Of a stretch of DNA of 64,000 bases, positions 11,609-23,216 are shown piece after piece. The position numbers were made by a program, and so were the translations under genes. The notes beneath the pieces are model-generated. The model made no database searches, was not told where the DNA came from, and was given only the letters and a program-made list of their open reading frames with translations. Where the stretch lies: positions 94,937,591-95,001,590 of the forward strand of contig NW_023604295.1 in NCBI RefSeq assembly GCF_014898055.3, written 5' to 3'. The DNA comes from Talpa occidentalis (Eukaryota; Chordata; Mammalia; Eulipotyphla; Talpidae). The first letter of the stretch is position 1, and every line of letters begins with the position of its first letter.

Positions 11609-12901
11609 GAATTGAAACTTGAACTTGATAGGGATTGCATGAATCTATATATTGTTTTGGGTAAGACGGCCATTTTAGTAATGTTAATTCTTACAATTCA
11701 TGAGCAGGGAATATATTCCCATTTTGTGTGTGTGTGTGTTTCTACTTCTTTGAACAATGTCTTATAGTTTTTATTGCACAGGTACTTCACCATCTTTATG
11801 TTTACGCCTATGTAGGTATTTCTTTTTGGTGCAATAGTAAATGGGTTTGTTTTTGATTTCTTTCTTTTCTTACATATAAGAATACAACTGATTTTTATAA
11901 ATTGATTTTGTAACCTGCTATTTTACCAATTTATTGTTTCAATTAGTTTTTTAGTGGACTCTTTAGAGTTTTCTATGCATATTTATATTGGTACTACAAA
12001 TAGTGATAGTTTTATTTTTCTTTCCCAATTTGAATTACTTAATATCTTTCTCTTACCTAATTGTTCTACCTAGGACTTCCAATACTATGTTGAATAATAA
12101 TGGTGATAGTGGACAACCTTGTCTTTTACCAGATCTCAGAGAGAAAAAATGCAATCTTTCATCACTGAGTATGTTAGCTGTGGGTTTGTCATATGTGGCC
12201 TTTATTATGTTGAATTAGGTTCCATGTATGCCCAGTTTGTTGAGGGTTTTTATCACTGCTAAAACCATTCATCTGCTGCTAGGGTGCCCTTCTGTGAGGG
12301 CTATGATGGCTATGCTATCACTGAGAGGTGTGCACTCTCCAGGCCAAGCAGAGGCCCCGGGAGCCAAGGACCCATTGGGGAAGGGCAGGCATGTCTCATG
12401 GTGTATAGGCCAGTTTCTGACTCACTGTTTCTCAGTCTCTCCTACCCCTCTCCATGGTCTGTATCTCTCCTCCCTACAGAGACACTGGTCCACACTTGCC
12501 CGTCTCCACTCCAAATGATTTTGTTTAATTTTAAAAACTTGAATTTAACCTAAGCAGAAAATTCATATGGAAGAGAAAGGGTGCAAGTCCGCAGCTGATT
12601 GCTATTTTGAAATTCTAACACATCTAAGGTCTGTCTTTTCCTTTGGGTTTTAAATGTCAGAATTGGGAGGGGCAGGCTCAACCTGTTGAGGATGTTTAGA
12701 AGACTAACTTGATTTTCCTGGAAAGAACAGAATAAACAAAGAAGGAGGAGGAAAGGAGGGAGAGCTCTCATAGCAAAGAGGGGTTAGAAGCATTCCCTAA
12801 AGTCAAATGCACTGTTGATTTAACCATTTGCATGTGAAAAGTTGTTTGTGCATCCAGGTTACCAAGCCAATCTAGTTTAAAATCTTATCAGTCATCTAGC
12901 T

Positions 12902-13052
12902 CAACACTGTCCAAGAGCTGTCACTATTGATCACTGCAAATGTGACTAGTACAAATGAGGAACTAAAATTTTAAGCTTAATTTCATTTTAATTACTATAA
13001 ATTAAATTTAAATAGTGACATGTAACTTGTGGCTTCTGCATTAGACAGCACA
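12902..13052. mobile_element. MER5A-like hAT (Charlie) MITE
   Basis: 'caacactgtccaagagctgt' near the left end, 'tagtacaaatgaggaactaa' in the middle and the AAATTTAAATAGTGACATG run near the right follow the order of MER5A, a non-autonomous hAT element. It is diverged. Confidence 0.7.
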
Positions 13053-14000
13053 AATCTAGATAATTAGCTAAATTATACTAAGTGCACTAATTTACTGTTT
13101 CTTAGAACAACATTAGTCACATTATGTTTCAAAATTAATTAACATAATGGAACTAGTATTTTGGATAAGTAGAGAGCCAACCTTAAGAAAAAAATGAAAA
13201 GCTCTCCTGATCATCTTCTTAGTTACCCATTGTGTCTAGTGTTCTCATATTTCCTTTTTTGGGATCCAAGAAGGAAGTTTCTCCAGTTTCTCTGGTGTGT
13301 TTGACAGAGGTGAAAAAAAAAAAGCCCAACCACCAAGTCTTCATCTGAAATACCCCACCTTACTGATTAATTGTTTGGGAATTTTTGCCTGAAAGTGTTC
13401 AGTTGACTAGCGGTTTTGGTATTTCAAAATTTTCTTGATGGTAGTAATTTTGATGTGGAAGAGTTATTTGTCTAATATGTTACTGGTTAAAATACTTTGG
13501 GCTGCCAATGCTTTTGAACTATCTTTGATGAAAAAGCAAGGTGGGGAAATTAGGTCATGATTATTCTAGAACAATCACATGGTTTTTCAATTTTCTTAAC
13601 TCATTTTCTTTGCTTGGTCTTTATTTGCCTGTGCTACAGTTATTTTGTTGGTGGTGGCAGTGGTGGTGGCAGGGTAAGGTGGTATGTCTTTGGTTTTATT
13701 TTGCTTTAAGAGAAAGGGAAATGCATTCTAAAGATGTTTGTCATTCTGTAGGCCCAGGAAAGACCATAACAAGGGCAATCTAGAAGCAGGTGCTACAAAA
13801 TGCCCGCTGTATATCTAATTCTATACCTGGATGCTGGTAAGTTTCTGTTGTGGGAAAAAAGTACAAAAGTATTTAGAGGCATAGGTATCTTTAGAAGTAT
13901 ACCATTACAGACAGGCACACATATCCTTCCAATGTAGTGGGACTTCCAGTGCTTTGCTCACCCAACGTAATGAGCTATGTTAAAACTGGGAAGCACACAG

Positions 14001-14249
14001 GGGCCTCCCTTGTGGCGCAGCGGGTTGAGTGCAGCGCTGTGAAGCAGGTTCTACTTCGGGCCGGCCAGGGAACTACCCACATAGCTCGGCAGACGTCTCC
14101 TGTCTCGCCCACTGCTCCCCTTAGCAGTGTATTTCAGTCAGTCTGCCTGTTCTGTTCCCCACTCTGTCTCTGGTGAATCCTCTCACCCTCCCATGCTTCC
14201 GGCCTGTACCCCAGCTCTTGTGTAAATAATAAATCTTTAAAAAAAAAAC
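14001..14249 (+). mobile_element. tRNA-derived SINE, type B
   Basis: Head GGGCCTCCCTTGTGGCGCAG, tail TAAATAATAAATCTT plus poly-A. Imperfect target-site duplications lie at about 13986-14000 and 14250-14264 (12 of 15 positions agree). Confidence 0.88.
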
Positions 14250-14419
14250 CTGGTAAGTATACAGTTGATGCAAAGTTCAATTTTTGATATCTGCAGTCTT
14301 TACATGGAGACAACAGTCAAATATTTCTCCCACACCCATTCTACTCCCATCAATACGTAGAACTTGAATATAAAGTTACTTCTGAGGGTAAATCCTAAAC
14401 TCCACCCTATGGCAGCCAT

Positions 14420-14872
14420 TGCAGTACACTATAGAGCTCTCCCTTCCAGAGAGGACCTGCTGTAAGGACTGTCATTAGCTGGCAGTCTTTAGTAGCCAAA
14501 CCTTCAGGATCTGTTGCAGGATACCTACCAAAGCCACCTCTACCCAATTTGCTCCCTGTCAATGTATAAGGAAGGCTGGAATGCTAGAGCCAGCCCTTCC
14601 TACCATTGTCCTCTAACAGGCCATCTTTGCTATAGCACCTCATTGTCCTCACCAAGATTTCCTTCAAGGCTGCATTAAGGTCTGAAATTCCTTCAATCCA
14701 ATCCCTTCTCTTTCTGTTTCCTTTCACAGATGTTGGATACTTGTACTGAGACAAACACTCAACGCTTCCTGTTCCCTTTACCCACCACAGGCATTTCCCC
14801 CAATAAATCACTTGTGCATACAATTCCAGATTGGTATTTGCTTCTCAGAGGACCCAAACCAGCACAATACAA
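14420..14872 (+). repeat. Old interspersed repeat, LTR-like, family not identified
   Basis: The right part, CCCCCAATAAATCACTTG followed by 'gaggacccaaaccagcacaa', has the look of an LTR with polyadenylation signal near its 3' end and is a phrase I associate with dispersed mammalian repeats. I cannot name the family. The open frames in it are short and domain-free. Confidence 0.35.
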
Positions 14873-15007
14873 AGTAAATGGATTAATTATTTGAAGAAAT
14901 ATTTCTAAAGGTAATCTTGTGAGGATACAAACTAGGTCTATTCAATCCAGCACTTTATCTCCAGGACCAAATGTAAAACGAGGCATAAAGCAGACTCTTG
15001 ACAGCCT

Positions 15008-15078
15008 GTGGAAGTAGGAAAGGAAGGGAGGGAGGGAGGAAGGGAAAAGGAGAGAAAGAGAGGTAAGAAGGGAGGATA
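15008..15078. repeat. Purine-rich simple repeat (GGGA/GGAA)
   Basis: A run of G and A only or nearly so, including GGAAGGGAGGGAGGGAGG. It is low-complexity DNA. Confidence 0.8.
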
Positions 15079-15146
15079 GATTTTTTGATAAACTGGACTG
15101 AAAAAATCTAGTCATGTTTTAGCGAATTAAAAAAAAAGTTGCAATA

Positions 15147-15846
15147 ACAACAAATGTTGGCGAGGATGTGGAGAAAAAGGAACTCTTCTGCACTGTTGGT
15201 GGGAGTGCAAACTGGTCCAACCACTATGGAGAGCTGTGTGGAGATTTCTGGACCTACTAAACATAGAGCTTCCATATGATCCAGCAATTCCACTCCTAGG
15301 TATTTACCCAAAGGACACAGAAACATCAATTCCAAAGAGCACCTGCACCCCTATGTTTATAGCAGCACTGTTTACAATAGCTAAGCTTTGGAAACAACCC
15401 AAATGCCCAAAAATAGATGACTGGATCAAGAAGATGTGGTACATATATACCATGGAATATTACTCAGCATTCAAAAAAGATAAACACATGCAATTTGCAG
15501 CAACATGGATGGCACTGGAAGGGATCATGCTCAGCGAAATAAGCCAAAAAGAAAAAGAAAAATACCGGATGGTCTCACTCATAGCAGGAATCTAGAAAAC
15601 TTAAATAAGGGACCAGGAAAATGAATATAAGAAAGTGAAAATCAAAATCAACAAAAAACTATGAACCAGAGACACTTTTTGGGGGGTGGGGGGCGGGAGA
15701 GGAAGGATTGGGGTCAGAATGGGGCGTTTGCAATTGTATGGGGGAATATAAAAATAAAATTTAATATTAAAAAAAAGAAGAAAAAAAAATCTATAGTAAT
15801 AAATCTGCTAATATAATGGCAAGAAGAGAATAAATTAATGAAAAAT
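15147..15846 (+). mobile_element. 5'-truncated L1 3' end with apparent 3' transduction
   Basis: The ORF2 C-terminal frame stays open for about 119 codons (15236-15595), showing the [15 protein letters not shown] and DDWIKKMWYIYTMEYYSAF signatures of L1 ORF2. The 3' UTR carries a G-rich run at 15681-15697, a feature of L1 3' UTRs. An 18-bp target-site duplication (nine A then GTTGCAATA) lies at 15129-15146 and 15847-15864. Between the L1 poly-A (about 15770-15789) and the right duplication are roughly 57 bp of non-L1 sequence, likely transduced from the source locus. It is one of the younger L1s in the window. Confidence 0.88.
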
Positions 15847-17283
15847 AAAAAAAAAGTTGCAATATTAGAAGGCAAGGTATGTAAACAAAAGATGGTGAGT
15901 TTACAAGTTAGAAAATGGAACTTCAAAGAGTGAAAATTTGTTCATTTTTTTCTCCAGCACTGTCTGTGGAAGACACTTGCTTCCACACAAATATATACTC
16001 ACGCTCATATCTGCATCCATATCTACACATGCAGAAACGATAATATGCAGAAAATCATATAGAATGCACATCTTTACACATACCTATCCTATGCCTATTG
16101 GTTCCCCTAGAATTCTCAATATAGAAATAATACCTAGAGATACCAAAAGGTAGAAGTAAAATGAAACAAAAATCGCCTTTAGATGGTGCCAGTGGAGACA
16201 ATACCAGTTGATAAAACAGAGACAACTGCCAGCTCCAGACACAGAGAAGGTGCTTCTGTTGCTACACTTTCCATTTGTGCAATTAGTCCTGCATAGCGGC
16301 TGAGACGCCTGTCATTAGCATCTGGCAAATGTCCTTCAGCAAAAAAAGCTTCATTTGTAGTGTCTCTGAAAAAAGTTTCTGGACTTCATCAAGATCTGTC
16401 ATCCTATTAAATTCTATCAAACAGGAGAAAGTCTCATGGTAATTTTTAAAATTAATAACCATTTAATACCCATAATAAATGTATGTTGATATTCACACAT
16501 TTTGACTTCAATTATAATTTCTTCATTTAGAATTTAATAGAAGTGATTTTTTCACATATATCTTCTTTTGCAATTAGTGAAAAATAATGTGTAGTAAGTG
16601 TTTTTTTAGGAAACGTGAAGTTTTTGTTGGAATTTTTTGCCATTTTTAGAACTGTAAATAGTTTTTAGAATTCTGAGAGCAAAGGACTTAAGGCACATAA
16701 TTTAAATTAGTTTTATTAATATCATGGATTTAGAATTGTGTTCAGTCATAATTATACATATAAAATATTGATATTTTAATATAACTATGTATAATTCTTC
16801 ACATGGAGAAAGACTTCATTTTTTATTTTAATTCTTTAAATTCTAATTATTTAATTCTTTGATTTTAAATTCTTAAAGAAATATTTTTAAAAACTGCAAA
16901 ATTCCTAAAGGTATACACTCTACTCTAAAGCAGCTCTTAATGACTCATTCTCATTGTTCTAATGCTTTTGCATATAATATTTATTTGGACGCCTTTTAGG
17001 TAGTTAATTTACTTTTCAAAAGCAGCAATCCTTAAGCAATCTTGCAACACATAATAAACCAGGCTTAAATTGGAAATACAAATCTTTTATTCCAGACATT
17101 TAATGATCAATAAATGTGAATCTTTTCCCTGAGGAGCAAAACAAGGAATATTTGGATTGAAGATTTGTCAGCTCTATGGTTTCTCCAAAGAACAGTTTAG
17201 AATAACATGGAATAAACAGAAAGTCACTTGTAAATGGAGTTAATATAGAAAAAGATCTACTATAGTTCCTTTCAGGAAGTCTT

Positions 17284-17870
17284 TTTCTTTTTTTTAGGGT
17301 ACAGAAAGAAAGCTTATTTGGTGAACATTGGTAGCAAACATTATCCCAGAGAGACAAGCTGGAAAAGATGCTGGGACAAGAATCTAGGAAGGCTTCAGGG
17401 TGACCCACCCAGTCTCACAGTGTGGGGGTGGGGGTCTCTGGGCATATCCTTGACCATTCAGCACCATACGGATGAATGCTCCAAAGTTCACACACCCATT
17501 GCCATCTTCGTACTCTGCCACTAACTTCTCTATTTCCTCTGTCATCTTCTCAGCCAGTACAAAGAGAATATGGGGGATTTCACCACTCAGCACAGTGCTG
17601 TCCCCTTCCTTGTTGAACACCTAAAGGCCTTCAGTATAGTCCTCATAAGCGCCCTGGTTCAACAAGGTCATCTCATCACTCTTGAGATTCCCCAGAACCT
17701 TGAGTGGCTCAGTGCTGGTGGGGTTCTGGCCTGGGGACCTCATCCTCATCCCTCCCCTGTACTGGTGGTACAGGATCCTGCCATGCCCTGTCAGGTCCAA
17801 CAGTGGGAGGGCCTTCTTGAACTCTGTGGTCTGGTCCTTGGTGAAGTCACACACTTTGACTGTTCAGTTC
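17284..17870 (-). pseudogene. MYL6: MYL6 processed pseudogene
   Basis: The reverse strand from 17854 to about 17400 reads as the smooth-muscle/non-muscle myosin essential light chain without introns. It starts [16 protein letters not shown] and continues through [19 protein letters not shown], an in-frame TAG (17621-17623) where the parent has arginine, FNKEGDSTVL, AEKMTEE and EDGNGCVNFGAF. About 22 residues expected between the KSDEM and GAYEDY segments are missing in frame. The frame reads past the normal end near 17450. The 3' UTR-like part ends in an inverted poly-A at about 17284-17297, with AATAAG-like sequence just before it. No introns plus poly-A indicates L1-driven retroposition. 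I could not settle the target-site duplications. It is not functional as a light chain. Confidence 0.85.
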
Positions 17871-19269
17871 TGTGGGAACTTTTCCCACAGTAAATCCCAT
17901 GAAGTCATTCCCAGTCAGTGTTTTTATAGTCATGTTAACATTGTAAAATCATTATAACTCATTTTCTTTATTGGTGGCGTTTCCAAAAGCAAAGAAAGAC
18001 TAAGAATTAAAACAAACCCTTCAAACACCTAGCTATAACTGTCATCGAATAGACACGTTGGACAGGAAGGGGAACTAACGTGGTACTAAGTTGCCTGTGG
18101 GTGGCAAAGTCAACTGTGACTTCTTTGTCCTTTTTAACATTCTCTAGATTTCATAAATGAGCAACTATTTCCTTTATATTCAGAGAAACGTTTACTGAAA
18201 ACACAGAAAGAAGAGATGGTTACCAAAGATGGAAACCCACACAGCTTAAGAGAGCACTTCAGTTTTCATTCCTTTGTGTTAGCAGGTATGGACACCAGAC
18301 TCTTGCCCCAAGCTTTGAGAATCGATGACAAGCACATAGGAAACTGAGGGTCATCTGAGACCAGCACGCAGATCTCCTGGATCCTGGATCTGAGGGATCT
18401 AGACCAACACACAGACTTCTGGATCCTACTTAGTAGTTAGTCTTTGGTGGTATTACTCTCATCTTTGGGGTCCCAGCATTTCTCCAAGAGGCCCTAATTC
18501 ATTGTCTTCCTTGCATATAATCGCCAGCATGTCGTGACTCATGATTTTTGAGTAATATTGAGTCATGATGATAGCAAGATGAGTAGACAAAAATTACCCA
18601 ATTGCCTAACTGGGTCAATCTATTTATTAGACAGGTTATTTAAATATGGGGACTGCATCTAGTAAATAAAAAGATATTCTTACCTATAGTTGATACTATT
18701 CCTTCCTATAGGCAAACATCAATAAAATAACAATTTTGAGGTGTTTTTATTTGACTTGGTGGTGCTAGTTATACTCCTCTAATCATCAATGATCCATATA
18801 TTGAGAATTTTTTTAGGATCAATTTAATTTTTTAAATAACACTGGTGCTGATATCTTTTCTGACACTTCAATCTCCATAACATGTGGTAGAATCCTAGGT
18901 GTTAAACAGTCTTTTTTCAAAAATTTTGAGATTCATCTTCATTTGGAAGTTGGGTGGTCTATTGTCCTAAAGCATTCACCTTAGCCTTGCTCCTCCATTT
19001 CCCAAGAAAACATTTGCTTACAAACCTCTTCCAGGAGGAAAAAGAGGAGGAAAGAAACATCCCCCTAGTATCTGTAGTAGAAAAGTCCTGGGAGAGCTCT
19101 CTCATCGCACATTCTGTGGTGACATAGCCCAGCTAGACCAATGAATGGAATTGGTGACCCTGAGTAAATAACATTTTACCTGCCTATACTACACCCTCCA
19201 TCTTCATGTGCACAGGGCATTCATGGGTCCTAACAGGGGCTATGATGGATTGGCATGCAAAATTTGAGC

Positions 19270-19910
19270 TTTAGATGGGATTGCAAACTGGTCAACCATT
19301 ATGGAAAGCTATGTGGAGATTCCTCAAAACATGAAAAATGGATTTACCATGTGAGTCAGTGATTCCATTTCTAGAAATCTACCCAAAAACAAAAAAAAAA
19401 CACTAATTTGAAAGGAAATCTACACCTCTATATTTACTGAGCACTATTTACAATAGCTAAGATATGGAAACAACCTAACTGCTCCAAAACAGATGACTGG
19501 ATCAAGAAGATATGGTATATTATACAATGACATACTCAGTGATCAAAAAAGATAAACTCATGTCACTTGCAACTACATGGATGGAGCTGGAAGGGATCAT
19601 GTGAAGTGAAATTAGCCAGGAAGATAAAGAAATAAAGAATGGTTTCACTTATAGGTGAAATATAAGGAAACCAAAGAAAGGGTCAGGAAAAAGACAAAAC
19701 TTGAAACTAACCATAGATCTGAGGTACACAGCAGGGGAGGGAAGGGGAAGGGGTCAAAACAGGAGAGGGAAGAGCACAAGGGACTGTGGTGATGATCTCG
19801 GGGGCTATAGTGGTGGAAGACTACAGGAACTACACCTGAAGGGAAACCAGATATTGTACAAAAATAAACAAAGATGTAAGAAAAAAAATTTAAATTAAAA
19901 AAAAATTGAA
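19270..19910 (+). repeat. L1 3' end, moderately diverged
   Basis: The ORF2 C-terminus and 3' UTR are recognisable from 'gggattgcaaactggtcaac' to 'gactggatcaagaagatatg' and 'agctggaagggatcatgtga'. It ends in an A-rich tail near 19900. Small indels break the frame. Confidence 0.8.
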
Positions 19911-19984
19911 CTTTATAGTGAAGGTAGATTCAGATCTCAGCATTTCATTTACATGTTGCAAGATTGGATTAGTGGTTCATCTCT

Positions 19985-20120
19985 ATACATCTCAGAACCT
20001 TCACCTATAAAATGGTGACACTCATTCTCACCTCAGGATGCTTGAGAGAACTAAATGCAACATTGTGGTAAAGCAAATATCATAGTTCCTGGTGTATACT
20101 AAGGGCTCAGTAAAAGTTAG
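19985..20120 (+). repeat. MIR fragment
   Basis: 'ctcagaaccttcacctataa' followed by AATGGTGACACT and, at the right, 'tatactaagggctcagtaaa' is the standard order of MIR core and 3' end. Confidence 0.65.
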
Positions 20121-20718
20121 GGATGATGATGATGAAAAAGTAACAGATTTCTTTGTTCAGTGTGGGCAGGTAAGGGGAACTGGTTTCATTCAACACAGAT
20201 TGAATTGCTTGGCAACTTCATACAGAGATCCCCTTGGGTCTGTTTTCTGTCGCAAGGGAATGCAAGGAGGCAGGCTAAGAGATCTGTCATAGATATCAAT
20301 AATACTGTGCATGCACATTGTTTCTAAATAACCTTTTCATATTTGGGAATATTTCTACAGTATACTTATCCCCACAAAGGGTTGAATTCCGAGCCCCCCT
20401 CCCCTTACAGTTGAAACTCAGGCATGTGACATAGCACTAGCAATCATATGTACCTGCTTACCACTTGGATTCAAAAAAGATCTACGTGAGGGTAGATAGT
20501 CTGTGATGAGGTTTCATGCTGTGGATGGCAGCAGAGGTGTTTGGTCTTTGTTGCAGGTTGAGTTTTCAGATTAGAAATGCCCGAGTGGCTTACTGCTCTC
20601 CCAGGGCAGCAACGGTGCACCAGCACGGTGCTTAGCTTTGGTGGCAGCAAAGGCAACAGGTTTGTCTCTGGGCCATATCTGAAGCAAGGGTTTGACCAAA
20701 ATCTTGTTCTTGAGAGGA

Positions 20719-20748
20719 AGTGTGTGTGTGTGTGTGTGTGTGTGTGTA
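20719..20748. repeat. (TG)n microsatellite
   Basis: An uninterrupted GT/TG dinucleotide run of about 14 units. Confidence 0.95.
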
Positions 20749-20915
20749 TTGGGAGAGTTCTACTTCCTAATATATGTTTACAAACACCAAAAATAATGAA
20801 CTTTTAATTCTAAAAATCCTTGTTCATATAGTATCTATTGATGGATTTATGCATAAGAATTCAAAGATTACGAGAAGTCCCTAAATGTTGACAATATCTA
20901 AAAAAGGCATTTCCA

Positions 20916-21195
20916 GGCCCTCCCTGGTGTCGCAGGTAGTTGAGTGCAGTGCTGTGAAGCTGTCCACAGCCTCTGCAGTGCTGGTTCAATCCCGGCCAGC
21001 CTCAGAGCAACCCACATGGCAAGCAGACCTCTCCTGTCTTGCCCTCTGCTCCCCTTGGCAGTGTATTTCAGTCAGTCTGCCTGTTCTGTTCCCCTCTCTG
21101 TCTCTGGTGAATCCTCTCACCCTCCCACGCATCTGGCCTGTACCCCGGCTCTTGTATAAATAAAATAAATCTTTAAAAAAAACAAAAATAAAAAT
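20916..21195 (+). mobile_element. tRNA-derived SINE, type B
   Basis: Head GGCCCTCCCTGGTGTCGCAG and B-box-like GGTTCAATCCC near 20983; tail AATAAAATAAATCTTT plus A-rich. Target-site duplications AAAAGGCATTTCCA lie at 20902-20915 and 21196-21209. It is the first of three same-orientation copies within 1.7 kb. Confidence 0.92.
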
Positions 21196-21691
21196 AAAAG
21201 GCATTTCCATCACCAATGTGTCATATCATAACTCTATTATATTTTTCCAGAGAAAAAAGATCTGGAAGGAAATTTCAGTTTTATCTGCAAAACTATGGAC
21301 ATATGGAAATGACCAAGACATTGTACTGTCACTAACTTGGGCTGCATAAAAGAACTTCTGCATTAATCTCTTTCCAGATACTTTTCAATCCTTTCATACA
21401 TTTCTGACACTTATAAATCTTGAGACCTATTGTGATGCAGCTGGAGCAGTGTCATGTTCAAGGGAGCATAGACCGCACCTGAGTTCCAGATGTGGCCCAT
21501 TCCTTGAAAACAAAACATTGGAAGGATCCAAGGACAGAGGCTAATGCTCCCTCATGTCCTCTCCCAGTCTCTCCCCCTCAGTCTGTTGCATTACCCTAGG
21601 TTGTTGTTCAGGCACCTTTCAAGATCTTGGAGATGGCTCATATATGAGATTAATTGCATTGGGAAAGGCCATTTAAAACTTTTAATATATT

Positions 21692-21937
21692 GGGCCTCCC
21701 TTGTGGCACAGGGGTTAAGTCTCAGTGTTATCAAGCTATTACCAGCTACTGCAGCATGAGTTTATTCCAGGCCAGGGAGCTCCCCACATGGCACAGCAGA
21801 TCTCTCCTGTCTTGCCTGCTGCTCCCCTCAGGCGTGTTTCAGTAAATCTGCCTGTTCTGCTTCCCACTCTGTCTCTGGTGAATCGTTTCATGCCCCCCAT
21901 ACCTCTGGCCTATAAATAAATAAAAATAAGTCTTAAA
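21692..21937 (+). mobile_element. tRNA-derived SINE, type B, diverged
   Basis: Head GGGCCTCCCTTGTGGCACAG, tail ATAAATAAATAAAAATAAGTC. Target-site duplications with one mismatch lie at 21675-21689 and 21938-21952. The body has several small deletions relative to other copies. Confidence 0.9.
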
Positions 21938-22293
21938 AAAACTTTTAAAATATGCTCCATATTTTTATCACATATACTGATTTTTTTTATTTTCAAAAAA
22001 TGAAACAAAATTTAGGGATTAAATTTATTTTATGCTTAATAAAATTTCATTTTTTTTGCAACTATTGCTACTTCTCATAATGAGCAAAAATTGAACCAAA
22101 TTTGGATTTATAAGCATAACTTTCCCAACAAAAATCCATTCTAGCAAAATATAAATATCCTTTCCTTCACTTTTGACTTTCACTGCATTATAATACAGAA
22201 GATTACTTTTAAGAAAGTACTAGAGAGTTTCTTCATATTTTTTTCTCATAGACAGCTCTTTAATATTGTGGTATTAAATAATAATTCCATTTT

Positions 22294-22570
22294 GGGGCCT
22301 CCCTGGTAGTGCAAGAGTTAAAGACAGCGCTCTCAAGATACCACCAGCCACTGTAGCATGAGTTTGATTCCCAGCCAGCCAGGGAGGTGACCCACATGGC
22401 ACAGCGGACCTCTCCTGTCTCGCCCGCTGCTCCCCTCAGCAGTGTGTTTCAGTCATTCCTCCTCTTCCATTCCCCACTCTGTCTCTGGTGAATCTTCACA
22501 CACACAACCACACACACCCATCGCTGGACTGTACCCCAGTTCTTGACTGTATAAATAAATCTTTAAAAAA
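22294..22570 (+). mobile_element. tRNA-derived SINE, type B, diverged
   Basis: Head GGGGCCTCCCTGGTAGTGC, tail TATAAATAAATCTTT plus A. Target-site duplications with one mismatch lie at 22277-22293 and 22571-22587. A CA-rich interruption occurs at 22497-22517. Confidence 0.9.
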
Positions 22571-22587
22571 AATAATAACTCCATTTT

Positions 22588-22772
22588 GAAGAGACTTGGT
22601 CAGCAACCTTCTTATTTGCTTTCCTTCCATTTTTTACAGGAGTGACTAATCTGGTCTTCATTTTGTTACAGAGCAACCCCAGACTTAGCGCGCTTACAGA
22701 GACCAACGCAAGGAAAGTTACTTTGGGCTGGTCAACCATAGGTGTAACTTGGAAACCACGTGGGCGCCAAGC
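22588..22772 (-). mobile_element. ERV leader remnant with tRNA-Lys-type primer binding site
   Basis: On the reverse strand, three bases after the LTR end comes TGGCGCCCACGTGG (22756-22769). This resembles the lysine-tRNA primer binding site with one base missing. It is followed by GGTCTCTGTAAGCG, which could serve as a splice donor. No gag coding is visible. A second copy of the LTR-end motif TGCTCTGTAACA lies at about 22666-22677 (see findings). Confidence 0.6.
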
Positions 22773-23216
22773 TGTTACAGAGCAACCCTGATATAAAATG
22801 GGTTGCCTGACCCGCACGCTTGAAGGGAACTTATTAATGCTAAACTGCGGACACACACAAAAGGTTGAGAAAAGGTTTATTTACATGGGAAGGGGAAACA
22901 GGAAATGAGTAACTCAGGGAGAAAAGAGAGAGATAAGTTCATAAATGCGTCCTACCCTTTCCACTGACCTGGAATCCCAAAGACCCCCCCAAGCTGACAA
23001 GAAACTGAGCACGCCACGTGGCCAAGAGGATCATCCCTGGCCACATGGCAAGTTAAATACTCAAACAGAGAACCTAGTTGTTTAACTCCACCCTCAGGTC
23101 CCCACAACCTTCCCTTTGGTGATCATGGGATTTGTAGTTCCCAGTGTCTTGATGGAGTAGGGGTGGAGTCCACAAAGCCTGTATGGAGTTTGCTCAGGAC
23201 ATCCTTTCCCCCTAAC
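22773..23216 (-). repeat. Retroviral LTR, class II (ERV-K-like) suggested
   Basis: In its own direction it starts TGTTAGGGGGAAAGG and ends GCTCTGTAACA, giving a TGTTA...TAACA terminal inverted repeat and a length of 444 bp. It has a TATA-like TATTTAAC (about 23054-23061 on the + strand) and an AATAAA polyadenylation signal inverted at about 22873-22878. The primer-binding-site-like sequence lies directly downstream, which supports a 5' LTR rather than a solo LTR. The class is inferred only from the lysine-type primer site. Confidence 0.7.

Larger units (their letters stand above)
10330..12262 (-). repeat. L1 ORF2/3' UTR block, antisense, with two SINE insertions
   Basis: The reverse strand reads as L1 ORF2. 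On the + strand one sees typical antisense phrases such as 'tttaatccattttgcataaa' (10675-10694) and 'ggtgatagtggacaaccttg' (12102-12121). The 3' UTR lies at the left (10340-10500). SINEs at 10802-11080 and 11322-11608 are inserted into it, so the L1 is older than both. Confidence 0.8.

Noticed and set aside
15236..15595. 119-codon conserved frame as a possible host gene
   Set aside because: It is the C-terminal end of L1 ORF2.
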